Shown in pieces: positions 1-6,425 of a stretch of DNA of 8,688 nucleotides. How positions within the stretch are numbered: the first letter of the stretch is position 1; every line of letters begins with the position of its first letter. This DNA comes from Anaerolineae bacterium (GTDB lineage: Bacteria > Chloroflexota > Anaerolineae > UBA4142): positions 1-8,688 of the forward strand of contig JAOACU010000117.1 of assembly GCA_026417715.1 (NCBI GenBank). Direction: 5' to 3'. The notes beneath the pieces were generated by a model, which saw only the letters and a list, made by a program, of their open reading frames with translations, did no database searches and was not told where the DNA came from. The position numbers were made by a program, and so were the translations under genes.

Positions 1-10
1 CTACTTTGAT

Positions 11-37
11 AGACGCTTCGCTGCGCTCAGCGTGACA
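11..37. repeat. Dispersed-repeat-like element in the upstream intergenic region
   Basis: The reverse complement reads TGTCACGCTGAGC followed by GCAGCGAAGCGTCT. From memory this resembles a short interspersed motif of the form TGTCAT-n-CTGAGCG-n-AGCGAAG that is frequent in Chloroflexota genomes. It contains a small stem, cgctg (19-23) pairing with cagcg (28-32) around a 4-base loop. Only one copy is in the window, so calling it a repeat rests on recall and not on copies seen here. Confidence 0.4.
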
Positions 38-76
38 AGGGGCTGTATCGCTTCATTCAAACTAGCACCATTGGTT

Positions 77-105
77 AGTAGGACAAGTCTTGAACTTGTC
101 CTACT
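77..105. repeat. Perfect 12-bp inverted repeat (hairpin) upstream of the coiled-coil gene
   Basis: The arms agtaggacaagt (77-88) and acttgtcctact (94-105) are exact reverse complements around the 5-base loop cttga. No T-run follows on either strand, so it is not an obvious intrinsic terminator. It is more likely a REP-like dispersed hairpin, or a structured element in the leader of the gene that starts at 137. Together with the element at 11-37 it makes up most of the recognisable content of the first 136 bases, where I see no gene and no convincing promoter. Confidence 0.6.
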
Positions 106-136
106 CGGCGCAATGTGAGTTTGGCAGGAGGCATCT

Positions 137-1315
137 ATGAACCTAGACCAAGCCGTTCAGTTGTTGAACTGGCTCGATGAAGAACATCGCAAAGACAAGG
201 CACAGATTTCTGAACTGGCTGGACAACTTGCACAGCATTACACCCTGATTGCTGGCTTGAACAAGACCGTTCAGGATTTGGAAGAACGTTTGACGCGCTT
301 GCACAGTCAATCGCTCCGCTTTGCGCAACTGGAACAAACGACCGGGCAAATCAAAGCCGAAGTGCAAATGATCTTGGAACAACACGACAAGCGGCGCGCC
401 CAAGCCGAAGAAGATGCCTTTCGGATGCGTCAAATCGAACGCGAACGCATCGAGCAGATTCTCCAAACCCTTCAACTGCAAATCGAAGCCCTGCAGCAAT
501 GGCAACGTTCAAGGAGCGGCGATCACGAACTCATCACGCGCACCGACTTGACGCTTGCCACGTTGCAACGCGAAATCGAAGAAGGAATTCGCCGCGACGA
601 GGAATTAAACCATCGTTTGCAACTCATCGAAGAATGGGTGCCGCGCTTTGGGCAAATGGCAACCGAGCAACGACAGTTGAGTGAACGCTTGACCAAAGAA
701 CGCGCCGAATCCATCGAAGCCGCGCGCCGCGCTGAACAACAACGCGCGCGCCATATGGCAGAATGGGCAGAGCAGATGAAAGCCAGCCGCCGCGAGGTGG
801 AAGAGTGGATCGCGCAGATGCGCATCATTCAAGAACAACACAAGGAAAGTCGCAAAGTCTATACCGAGATGCAAGAGTTGGAAGAACGACTCAAGCAAAC
901 CGAAACACGTCTCTTGCAATGGCAACGCTTGGTCGAAGAGACGCGCCGCAAGGAACGCGATCAACTCCTCGCCGATGTGGACAAGCGCTGGCAACAACAA
1001 CTGGGTGAATGGCAATTCCTGCGCGATGAATGGAACAAACGAATGACCGCTATCACCGATCGCGTGAGCAAGTTGGAAGATTGGCGTCCCGAAGTCGCTA
1101 GCCAATTTCACGACTTGGTCGAGCGTCTCGAACGTGAACGTCGCGAACGCTTACTGCTGATCGGCGACATTGTGCGAATACTGGTTGATCTTGAACGCGC
1201 GCGTATGGGACAAGCCGACAAGGTGTTGAACGAATTGATCAATCGCATCGAAGGGGAAAAGGCAAGCGCGAAACCCAAAGCCAAGACCGCGCCTACTCCC
1301 ACCACAGGAGCGTAA
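137..1315 (+). CDS. Long coiled-coil protein of unknown function, coupled to selB
   Basis: This is a 392-residue protein that I do not recognise as a named family. It is almost entirely charged, Glu/Arg/Gln-rich helix with heptad-like hydrophobic spacing (about residues 5-120 and 140-372), then a basic, disordered Lys/Ala/Pro/Thr tail (about 375-392). It has no signal peptide and no clear membrane segment; the hydrophobic patch at 339-350 is short and followed by more charged helix. It has ten tryptophans, several in heptad register (W285, W292, W299; W210, W224), and two related W-x-P breaks (W167-V-P169 and W316-R-P318). The ATG is supported by a perfect AGGAGG at 126-131, five bases upstream. 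Its stop lies three bases before the selB GTG, and the selB ribosome-binding site lies inside its last codons, so translational coupling is likely. A cytoplasmic structural or scaffolding role is possible, but no function can be read from the sequence. Annotators often mislabel such proteins as SMC-like; it has no Walker A motif. Confidence 0.85.
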   Translation: MNLDQAVQLLNWLDEEHRKDKAQISELAGQLAQHYTLIAGLNKTVQDLEERLTRLHSQSLRFAQLEQTTGQIKAEVQMILEQHDKRRAQAEEDAFRMRQIERERIEQILQTLQLQIEALQQWQRSRSGDHELITRTDLTLATLQREIEEGIRRDEELNHRLQLIEEWVPRFGQMATEQRQLSERLTKERAESIEAARRAEQQRARHMAEWAEQMKASRREVEEWIAQMRIIQEQHKESRKVYTEMQELEERLKQTETRLLQWQRLVEETRRKERDQLLADVDKRWQQQLGEWQFLRDEWNKRMTAITDRVSKLEDWRPEVASQFHDLVERLERERRERLLLIGDIVRILVDLERARMGQADKVLNELINRIEGEKASAKPKAKTAPTPTTGA

Positions 1316-1318
1316 TCC

Positions 1319-3181
1319 GTGCGCGTCATCGGTACGGCAGGTCACGTAGATCACGGCAAATCTACACTGGTCAAAGCACTGACCGGCATTGACCCTGATC
1401 GGCTCAAAGAAGAAAAAGAACGCGAGATGACGATTGACCTCGGCTTTGCGTGGCTGACCTTGCCGAGTGGTCAAACCGTCAGCATCGTGGATGTGCCCGG
1501 ACACGAAGCGTTCATCAAGAATATGCTCGCGGGTGTCGGTGGCATTGACGCGGCGATGCTCGTCATCGCCGCCGACGAAGGTGTGATGCCGCAAACGCGC
1601 GAACATCTCGCGATTCTCGATTTGCTTCAGGTCAAAGGCGGACTCGTCGCGCTGACGAAAAAAGATATAGTGGACGCCGAGTGGATCGAAATGGTGTCTG
1701 CTGACATTCGCCAACAACTCGCGGGCACCGTCTTGGCACGCGCGCCGATTATTCCGGTCTCGGCAAAGACGCGCGAGGGATTGCCACAACTCCTTGCCGA
1801 ATTGGATCGTCTGTTGCAAACCGTACCGCCCAAAAACGATGTGGGCAAGCCGCGCCTAGCGATTGATCGTGTCTTTTCGATGCCGGGCTTTGGCACCGTC
1901 GTCACTGGTACGTTGATGGACGGCGCGCTTGCTGTCGGCGATGAAGTGGAAATCGTGCCCGGTGAAAAACGCGGACGCATTCGCGGCGTGCAATCGCACA
2001 AGGAAAAGTTGGAACGCGCACTACCAGGGCGACGCGTCGCGCTGAATCTTTCCGGACTTGCAGTGGAAGATTTACAACGCGGACAAGTGGTGACTTTGCC
2101 CGGACTGTATCGCGCCACCACCTTGCTCGATGCGCGCGTGCAATACTTGCCCGATGCTCCTAAACCATTGGCACACAACGCGTTGGTAGATTTCTTCAGC
2201 GGCGCGGCGCAAGTAGAAGCGCGCGTACGCTTGCTCGATCACGAGGAACTCAAACCCGGCGATGTCGGTTGGGTGCAATTTCATCTTGCCGCGCCCATCG
2301 CAGTTGCCAAGAACGATCGTTTCATCATCCGCTTTCCGTCACCCAGTATCACGATTGGCGGTGGCATCGTCGTTGATGCGCATCCGACCGCGCGTCATCG
2401 TCGCTTTAAACCCGAAGTGATTGCGCGCCTCGAGACGTTGATGCGCGGCACACCCGAAGAAATCGTGTGGCAATTTCTCACCGCGCGCGGGAACAATCCC
2501 GCCGATGTGAAAGAAATCGCCAGTAGCACCGGCTTGAGCACGGAAAGCATCACGCAAGCACTGCACGCGCACGCCGAAAATCTGGTGGCACTAGGCACAG
2601 CGTACATCACTACACCGAATTGGCGTAACCTTGTCGAAAAAATTCGCGCTATGCTTGCCGAGTATCATCGGCAGTATCCGTTGCGCGCTGGTCTCCCGCG
2701 CGAAGAGTTGAAGAGTCGCTTGGGGCTTGCGCCGCGCGTGTTTGATCGCGTGATCGAACGCGCGGCATCGGAAAATATTCTCGTTGCGAACGAAGATGTG
2801 GTGCGCCAACCCGATTTTGTGGTCACGTTCACCGCCGAATTGCAAAAGAAAATTGACGCGCTCCTTGCACAATTTCATCGCGCGCCCTACACCCCGCCCT
2901 CCGCGCAAGACGCCGAAGCCGCACTGGGCATCGAAGCCGTGAATGCGCTTGTCGCGCAAGGGCAACTCGTCCGCCTGAACGATCAGGTGTTGTTGACACC
3001 ACAAGCCCTGCAAACGATGCAAGAATGGGTGGTGAACACGATTCGTGCACAAGGCGAAGTGACGGTCGCCCAAGTGCGCGATCAGTTCAACACCAGTCGC
3101 AAGTACGCGGTGGCGTTACTCGAATACCTCGACGAAAAACGGGTGACCAAGCGCGTCGGCGACGCGCGCGTGTTACGTTGA
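1319..3181 (+). CDS. selB: Selenocysteine-specific translation elongation factor SelB
   Basis: SelB is a GTPase that carries Sec-tRNA(Sec) to the ribosome at UGA codons followed by a SECIS hairpin. The 620-residue length fits the family (about 610-640). The G motifs are in order: G1 AGHVDHGKST at 7-16, the EREMTIDLGF switch region near 34-43, G3 DVPGHE at 58-63, G4 TKKD at 113-116 and G5 SAK at 148-150. The EF-Tu-like beta-barrel domains follow (about 175-365), with FGTVVTGT near the start and GGG at 347-349 near the end. Four winged-helix domains should fill about 370-620. The last carries the signature TSRKYA (592 onward), LLEYLD and a terminal RVGDARVL, which is the SECIS-binding module and separates SelB from EF-Tu. 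The start is GTG; AGGAG at 1306-1310 sits eight bases upstream, inside the end of the coiled-coil gene. No selA, selC or selD is present nearby. The amidase gene follows after eight bases. Confidence 0.96.
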   Translation: MRVIGTAGHVDHGKSTLVKALTGIDPDRLKEEKEREMTIDLGFAWLTLPSGQTVSIVDVPGHEAFIKNMLAGVGGIDAAMLVIAADEGVMPQTREHLAILDLLQVKGGLVALTKKDIVDAEWIEMVSADIRQQLAGTVLARAPIIPVSAKTREGLPQLLAELDRLLQTVPPKNDVGKPRLAIDRVFSMPGFGTVVTGTLMDGALAVGDEVEIVPGEKRGRIRGVQSHKEKLERALPGRRVALNLSGLAVEDLQRGQVVTLPGLYRATTLLDARVQYLPDAPKPLAHNALVDFFSGAAQVEARVRLLDHEELKPGDVGWVQFHLAAPIAVAKNDRFIIRFPSPSITIGGGIVVDAHPTARHRRFKPEVIARLETLMRGTPEEIVWQFLTARGNNPADVKEIASSTGLSTESITQALHAHAENLVALGTAYITTPNWRNLVEKIRAMLAEYHRQYPLRAGLPREELKSRLGLAPRVFDRVIERAASENILVANEDVVRQPDFVVTFTAELQKKIDALLAQFHRAPYTPPSAQDAEAALGIEAVNALVAQGQLVRLNDQVLLTPQALQTMQEWVVNTIRAQGEVTVAQVRDQFNTSRKYAVALLEYLDEKRVTKRVGDARVLR

Positions 3182-3189
3182 GGATGTGA

Positions 3190-3996
3190 ATGAGTCGAAC
3201 CACGCGCAAACCCAGAACCAAGTCTCGACGCACGCGCTCGTCGCGACAAGGATGGTTGCAAGGTCTGGCACGCCTTGCCTTGCTGGCAAGTGGTCTGGTG
3301 TTGCTCATCGCTTGTGTTGGGTTGATCCTATCGTTGCCGCGACTCGACGCGGTGGTTGCCCTCGCGCCCACTCCCACTCCAACTCCAACTGCCACCAAAC
3401 CTATGCTGCGCATCTCGCCCACGCCTGTTTTCACTCCCACACCACTCCCACCACTGGTCGCGCTACTCGCCGGTCATTCCGGCGGCGATGACCCCGGCGC
3501 CGTGTGTCCCGATGGTCTGCGCGAAGTGGACATTACCACCGACGTTACCGTACGCGCCAAAGCGATCTTGGAAGCGCGCGGCTATCGCGTGGACATCCTC
3601 GCCGAGTTCGACCGACGCTTGGACGCCACCAAACGCGACTATGCGCCGCACGCGTTTCTCGCCATCCATGCCGATTCGTGTGTGTACTACGCATCGGGCT
3701 ACAAGGTTGCGCGCGCCGCGTATAGCGCGTCTCCCCAAGAAGACGATCGCTTGGTGCGTTGTGTGAGTTCGTCGTACGCCGCCGCCTCGCAACTACCTTT
3801 TCACGAAGGGAGTATCACCAACGATATGAAGCACTATCACGGCTTGATGAAAATTCATCCACGCGCGCCTGGTGCTATCATTGAACTTGGATTTATGGGG
3901 AGTGACCGCGAGGTGCTAGTGAATCAGCGCGAGCAACTCGCGCTCGGTATTGCGAATGGCATCGAACGTTTTTTGCAAGGTAGTCCGTGCAAGTAA
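3190..3996 (+). CDS. Membrane-anchored N-acetylmuramoyl-L-alanine amidase (Amidase_3 type)
   Basis: This is a 268-residue zinc amidase predicted to cut the bond between MurNAc and L-Ala in peptidoglycan. It has a very basic N-terminus (1-21, many Arg/Lys), one hydrophobic segment (about 22-49), then a Thr-Pro/Pro-rich linker (60-88) that would span the envelope, then the catalytic domain (about 89-264). The likely zinc ligands are H96 (in AGHSGG), E112 (in LREVDI) and H160 (in AIHADS); E232 (in IIELGF) is the likely catalytic glutamate. The linker style is typical of exported Chloroflexota proteins. The hydrophobic segment holds LIAC (39-42), which matches a lipobox, but it stays hydrophobic to residue 49, so a signal anchor is equally possible. 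Cys106, Cys164, Cys191 and Cys267 lie outside the membrane. GAGG at 3180-3183 overlaps the selB stop, six bases before the ATG. Partner proteins and the true substrate are unknown. Confidence 0.85.
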   Translation: MSRTTRKPRTKSRRTRSSRQGWLQGLARLALLASGLVLLIACVGLILSLPRLDAVVALAPTPTPTPTATKPMLRISPTPVFTPTPLPPLVALLAGHSGGDDPGAVCPDGLREVDITTDVTVRAKAILEARGYRVDILAEFDRRLDATKRDYAPHAFLAIHADSCVYYASGYKVARAAYSASPQEDDRLVRCVSSSYAAASQLPFHEGSITNDMKHYHGLMKIHPRAPGAIIELGFMGSDREVLVNQREQLALGIANGIERFLQGSPCK

Positions 3997-4031
3997 GGAC
4001 AATACCCTTTGCACTCTCAGTATGCACACGG

Positions 4032-4059
4032 TTGCACTCTGGGGCAAAGCGATTATAAT
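4032..4059 (+). promoter_or_regulatory. Candidate sigma-70-type promoter for the glycosyltransferase gene (possibly leaderless)
   Basis: A perfect TATAAT lies at 4054-4059, with a weak -35 match TTGCAC at 4032-4037 and a 16-base spacer. The in-frame GTG at 4066 begins seven bases after the last base of the -10 box, which is where transcription would be expected to start. No Shine-Dalgarno lies between the box and the GTG. The -35 sequence is part of a 9-base direct repeat, ttgcactct, at 4009-4017 and 4032-4040. The -10 box is clear; the -35 and the leaderless reading are inference. Confidence 0.5.
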
Positions 4060-4065
4060 GCCACT

Positions 4066-5184
4066 GTGCGCGTCGTGATGCTGAGCAAAGCCCTGGTGGT
4101 TGGGCAATACCAAAAGAAACTAGAAGAACTGGCGCGCTACGCCGATTTGGAACTCACAGTGGTCGTGCCACCCTACTGGCGCGACGAGCGCGGTGTGATC
4201 TCCTTTGAACGCGCCTACACGCGCGGTTACACCTTGCTGATCGAACCTCTCCGTTGGAACGGACATTTTCATTTACACTATTATCCAACCCTGCCACGTC
4301 TCCTCGCGCGCGTGCGCCCCGACCTTGTGCACATTGACGAAGAGCCGTACAATTTGGCAACCTGGCACGCGCTCCGCGCCGCGCGACGCGTGGGCGCCAA
4401 AGCACTCTTCTTCACCTGGCAAAACATTTTGCGGCGATACCCGCCACCCTTCGCATGGATGGAGGCGTACGTCTTGCGCCACAGCGATTATGCCATCGCT
4501 GGCAACGCCGATGCCGTTCGCGTGTTGCGCGCTAAAAATTTTTGCGGCGCGGTTCGCGTGATTCCACAGTTCGGCATTGACCCTGAACTATTCCGCCCCA
4601 ATCCCGTCGCATCAGCGCATCACGAATTTCGCATCGGCGCAGGCGTGGGACGTTGGGTGGAAGAAAAAGGAATAGACGTGCTATTGCGCGCAGCGGCGGG
4701 CTTGTCGGGTAATTGGCGCATCTGCTTGCGCGGCAGTGGTCCTGCTCACGCGCAACTTGTCGCGCTCGCGCGCCAATTGGGCATTAGCGACCGCGTGCAC
4801 TTCCAGCCGCCGTGTCCATCGGTAGAGATGCCGGCGTTCTACAATCAACTCGATGTGTTCGTGATGCCGTCGCGCACGCGTCCCAACTGGAAAGAACAAT
4901 TCGGACGCGCGCTGGTGGAGGCGATGGCGTGCGGTGTTCCAGTCATCGGTTCGGACAGCGGCGAGATCCCCAACGTGATTGGCGAAGCAGGTTTGATTTT
5001 CCGCGAAGACGATGTGGACGCGCTGCGCACGCATCTCATCGCGCTACGCGACGCCCCGACACGTCGCACTGAACTTGGCACGCGGGGGCGTGCGCGCGTG
5101 CTGGCACACTTGACGCACGCGCGTATCGCTCAAGCAACTTATGATGTGTATAGGGAAATACTTGCCTCCTCAACGACTAGATGA
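4066..5184 (+). CDS. Glycosyltransferase, GT4-type (GT-B fold)
   Basis: This is a cytosolic or membrane-associated retaining glycosyltransferase of 372 residues from the GTG at 4066. It probably adds a sugar from a nucleotide-sugar donor to a lipid-linked surface polysaccharide. The N-terminal Rossmann half begins with a V-x-V-V strand and includes HIDEEPYN. The C-terminal donor half has VIPQFGIDPELF, then GRWVEEKG, LRGSGP, and the GT4 EX7E element EQFGRALVE (E277 and E285) followed by AMACGVPV and the SGEIPNVIG loop. The start was chosen because a TATAAT box sits just upstream and the first beta strand begins here. An ATG twelve bases on (4078) is the main alternative; a TTG at 4009 would add 19 poorly conserved-looking residues. 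No Shine-Dalgarno precedes any of these starts. Donor and acceptor cannot be read from the sequence. It is the first gene of a polysaccharide cassette with the next two genes. Confidence 0.88.
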   Translation: MRVVMLSKALVVGQYQKKLEELARYADLELTVVVPPYWRDERGVISFERAYTRGYTLLIEPLRWNGHFHLHYYPTLPRLLARVRPDLVHIDEEPYNLATWHALRAARRVGAKALFFTWQNILRRYPPPFAWMEAYVLRHSDYAIAGNADAVRVLRAKNFCGAVRVIPQFGIDPELFRPNPVASAHHEFRIGAGVGRWVEEKGIDVLLRAAAGLSGNWRICLRGSGPAHAQLVALARQLGISDRVHFQPPCPSVEMPAFYNQLDVFVMPSRTRPNWKEQFGRALVEAMACGVPVIGSDSGEIPNVIGEAGLIFREDDVDALRTHLIALRDAPTRRTELGTRGRARVLAHLTHARIAQATYDVYREILASSTTR

Positions 5185-5192
5185 CGAACCAA

Positions 5193-5243
5193 CATTCGTT
5201 CATTCGTTCATTCGTTTATTCGTTTATTCGTTATCCATTCGTT
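5193..5243. repeat. Octamer tandem repeat, (C/T)ATTCGTT
   Basis: Five uninterrupted 8-base units run from 5193 to 5232: three begin with C and the last two with T. After a 3-base insert (atc) there is a sixth unit at 5236-5243. The array occupies most of the 80-base gap between the two glycosyltransferase genes and ends 21 bases before the GTG of the second. It is a slippage-prone simple repeat. It lies outside both reading frames, so length changes would alter spacing rather than reading frame. Confidence 0.85.
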
Positions 5244-5264
5244 GAGTTGTTCAAATAACCTGAC

Positions 5265-6425
5265 GTGAAGACGCATCGGATTGGACTCAACGCGCACCTT
5301 TTGAACTTGAGTGGCAACTATCGCAGCGCGGGCATCAGTTGGTACATCCATCATCTCATCCAGCATCTTGAACCCGCACCCGATTTGCAGTACACAGTCT
5401 TTCTCAGCGAGTCACGCGCGCGTTTCTCGCAGTGCACCCTCGCGCGCTCACGCCTGCCTACGCATCAGCCAATTGTCCGAATCTGGTGGGAGCAATTCAT
5501 TCAACCGATAGAGTTGCAACGCGCGCGCATTGACTTGTTGCACGCGCTTGCGTTTGCAGGACCGCTAGCAATTTCAATTCCTTGGATCGTGACGATTTAC
5601 GATTTGAGTTTTATGCGTTATCCCGATTCATTCAACCCGTTGAATCGAATCTACCTCACGTGGGCAGTGCGCCACGCCGCGCATCACGCCGATTATTTGA
5701 TTGCCATTTCCGAAAGCACCAAGCGCGATCTCGTCGAACTCGTCGGCGCGCGCCCTGAACGCGTCCGCGTGATCTACTGCGGCAAGGATGATGCGTTTGC
5801 GCCGCCAACCGATCGTGCCGCGCTCGAGGCGTGGCGCGCGGCGCGCGGCGTACCCGACAAGATAATTTTGTTCGTCGGCACTATCGAACCGCGCAAGAAC
5901 ATTGTGCGCCTGTTGCGCGCGTTCGCGCGCGCCAAACGCGCCGCGCATTTGCCGCATCGTCTTGTGCTCATCGGCGCGCGCGGATGGAAGTACGCCGAAG
6001 TGGATCGAACCCTCGCGCAAGAAAATCTGGCTAACGATGTGTTGTTCGTTGGATACGTTCCACAGGACGAATTGCCGCGTTGGTATCAAGCGGCTGATGT
6101 GTTTGTCTATCCTTCGTTGTATGAAGGATTCGGAATGCCACCGCTCGATGCGATGGCATCAGGCACACCAGTCATTACATCCAACGCGGCGTCGCTCCCC
6201 GAAGTGGTCGGCGATGCCGCGCTGCAAGTTTCGCCGACCGATGAAGACGCGTTAGCCGACGCGATCATTCGCGTCCTCACTGACCCTGCGCTCCGTGAGC
6301 AAATGATTGCGCGTGGGCTAGCGCAAGCCGCGCGATTTGCGTGGACGCGCGCGGCGCACGAAACGATGGCATTGTATCGCGCCGTATTCACCCATCGTTC
6401 AGGAGAATCGCATGCGACACGATAG
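5265..6425 (+). CDS. Glycosyltransferase, GT4-type (GT-B fold), family 1
   Basis: This is a 386-residue GT4-family glycosyltransferase that probably extends a lipid-linked oligosaccharide. The N-terminal half starts IGLNAHLL and has AGISWYIHHL (about 22-31), TIYDLSF (110-116) and the linker-region AISESTKRDL (147-156). The donor half has FVGTIEPRKN (203-212), VLIGARGWK, VFVYPSLYEGFG and then LDAMASGTPVI. The usual EX7E pair is E287 and D295, so the second acid is Asp instead of Glu. GTG at 5265 is the start: an in-frame TAA at 5256-5258 blocks extension, and the first strand of the fold begins right after it. No Shine-Dalgarno is visible; the octamer repeat lies just upstream. The last 14 bases overlap the sugar-phosphate transferase gene, and the ribosome-binding site for that gene lies inside this one, so the two are probably coupled. 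It resembles WbaZ/mannosyltransferase-like enzymes, but donor specificity cannot be assigned. Confidence 0.92.
   Translation: MKTHRIGLNAHLLNLSGNYRSAGISWYIHHLIQHLEPAPDLQYTVFLSESRARFSQCTLARSRLPTHQPIVRIWWEQFIQPIELQRARIDLLHALAFAGPLAISIPWIVTIYDLSFMRYPDSFNPLNRIYLTWAVRHAAHHADYLIAISESTKRDLVELVGARPERVRVIYCGKDDAFAPPTDRAALEAWRAARGVPDKIILFVGTIEPRKNIVRLLRAFARAKRAAHLPHRLVLIGARGWKYAEVDRTLAQENLANDVLFVGYVPQDELPRWYQAADVFVYPSLYEGFGMPPLDAMASGTPVITSNAASLPEVVGDAALQVSPTDEDALADAIIRVLTDPALREQMIARGLAQAARFAWTRAAHETMALYRAVFTHRSGESHATR
6401..6405 (+). promoter_or_regulatory. Shine-Dalgarno that fixes the start of the sugar-phosphate transferase
   Basis: AGGAG stands six bases before the ATG at 6412, inside the end of the preceding glycosyltransferase gene. 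It favours this ATG over an in-frame start 75 bases upstream at 6337, which would add an Arg-rich peptide read out of frame from the glycosyltransferase coding sequence. Confidence 0.75.

Noticed and set aside
77..105. Perfect hairpin considered as an intrinsic terminator for an upstream gene
   Set aside because: No T-rich tract follows on either strand, and the spacing to the Shine-Dalgarno at 126 gives no attenuator-like arrangement.
1..136. Possible tRNA-Sec (selC) or end of an upstream gene near selB
   Set aside because: There is no cloverleaf or long variable arm. One frame is open for about 38 codons but it reads through the repeat elements and shows no protein-like features.
1151..1819. 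Long open frame on the - strand (222 codons) across the coiled-coil/selB junction
   Set aside because: It lies fully antisense to two well-supported genes, has no recognisable motif, and long antisense frames are expected in this GC-rich codon usage.
4009..4065. Extension of the first glycosyltransferase to a TTG at 4009
   Set aside because: The added 19 residues do not look like part of a GT-B fold, there is no ribosome-binding site, and the extension would place the TATAAT box inside the coding sequence.
5193..5243. Octamer array considered as a CRISPR remnant
   Set aside because: The units are 8 bases, contiguous and without spacers, and no cas gene is present.
6337..6411. Upstream start for the sugar-phosphate transferase
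   Set aside because: It adds 25 Arg-rich residues encoded within the preceding gene and has no Shine-Dalgarno, while the ATG at 6412 has AGGAG at the right distance and starts the expected N-terminal helix.
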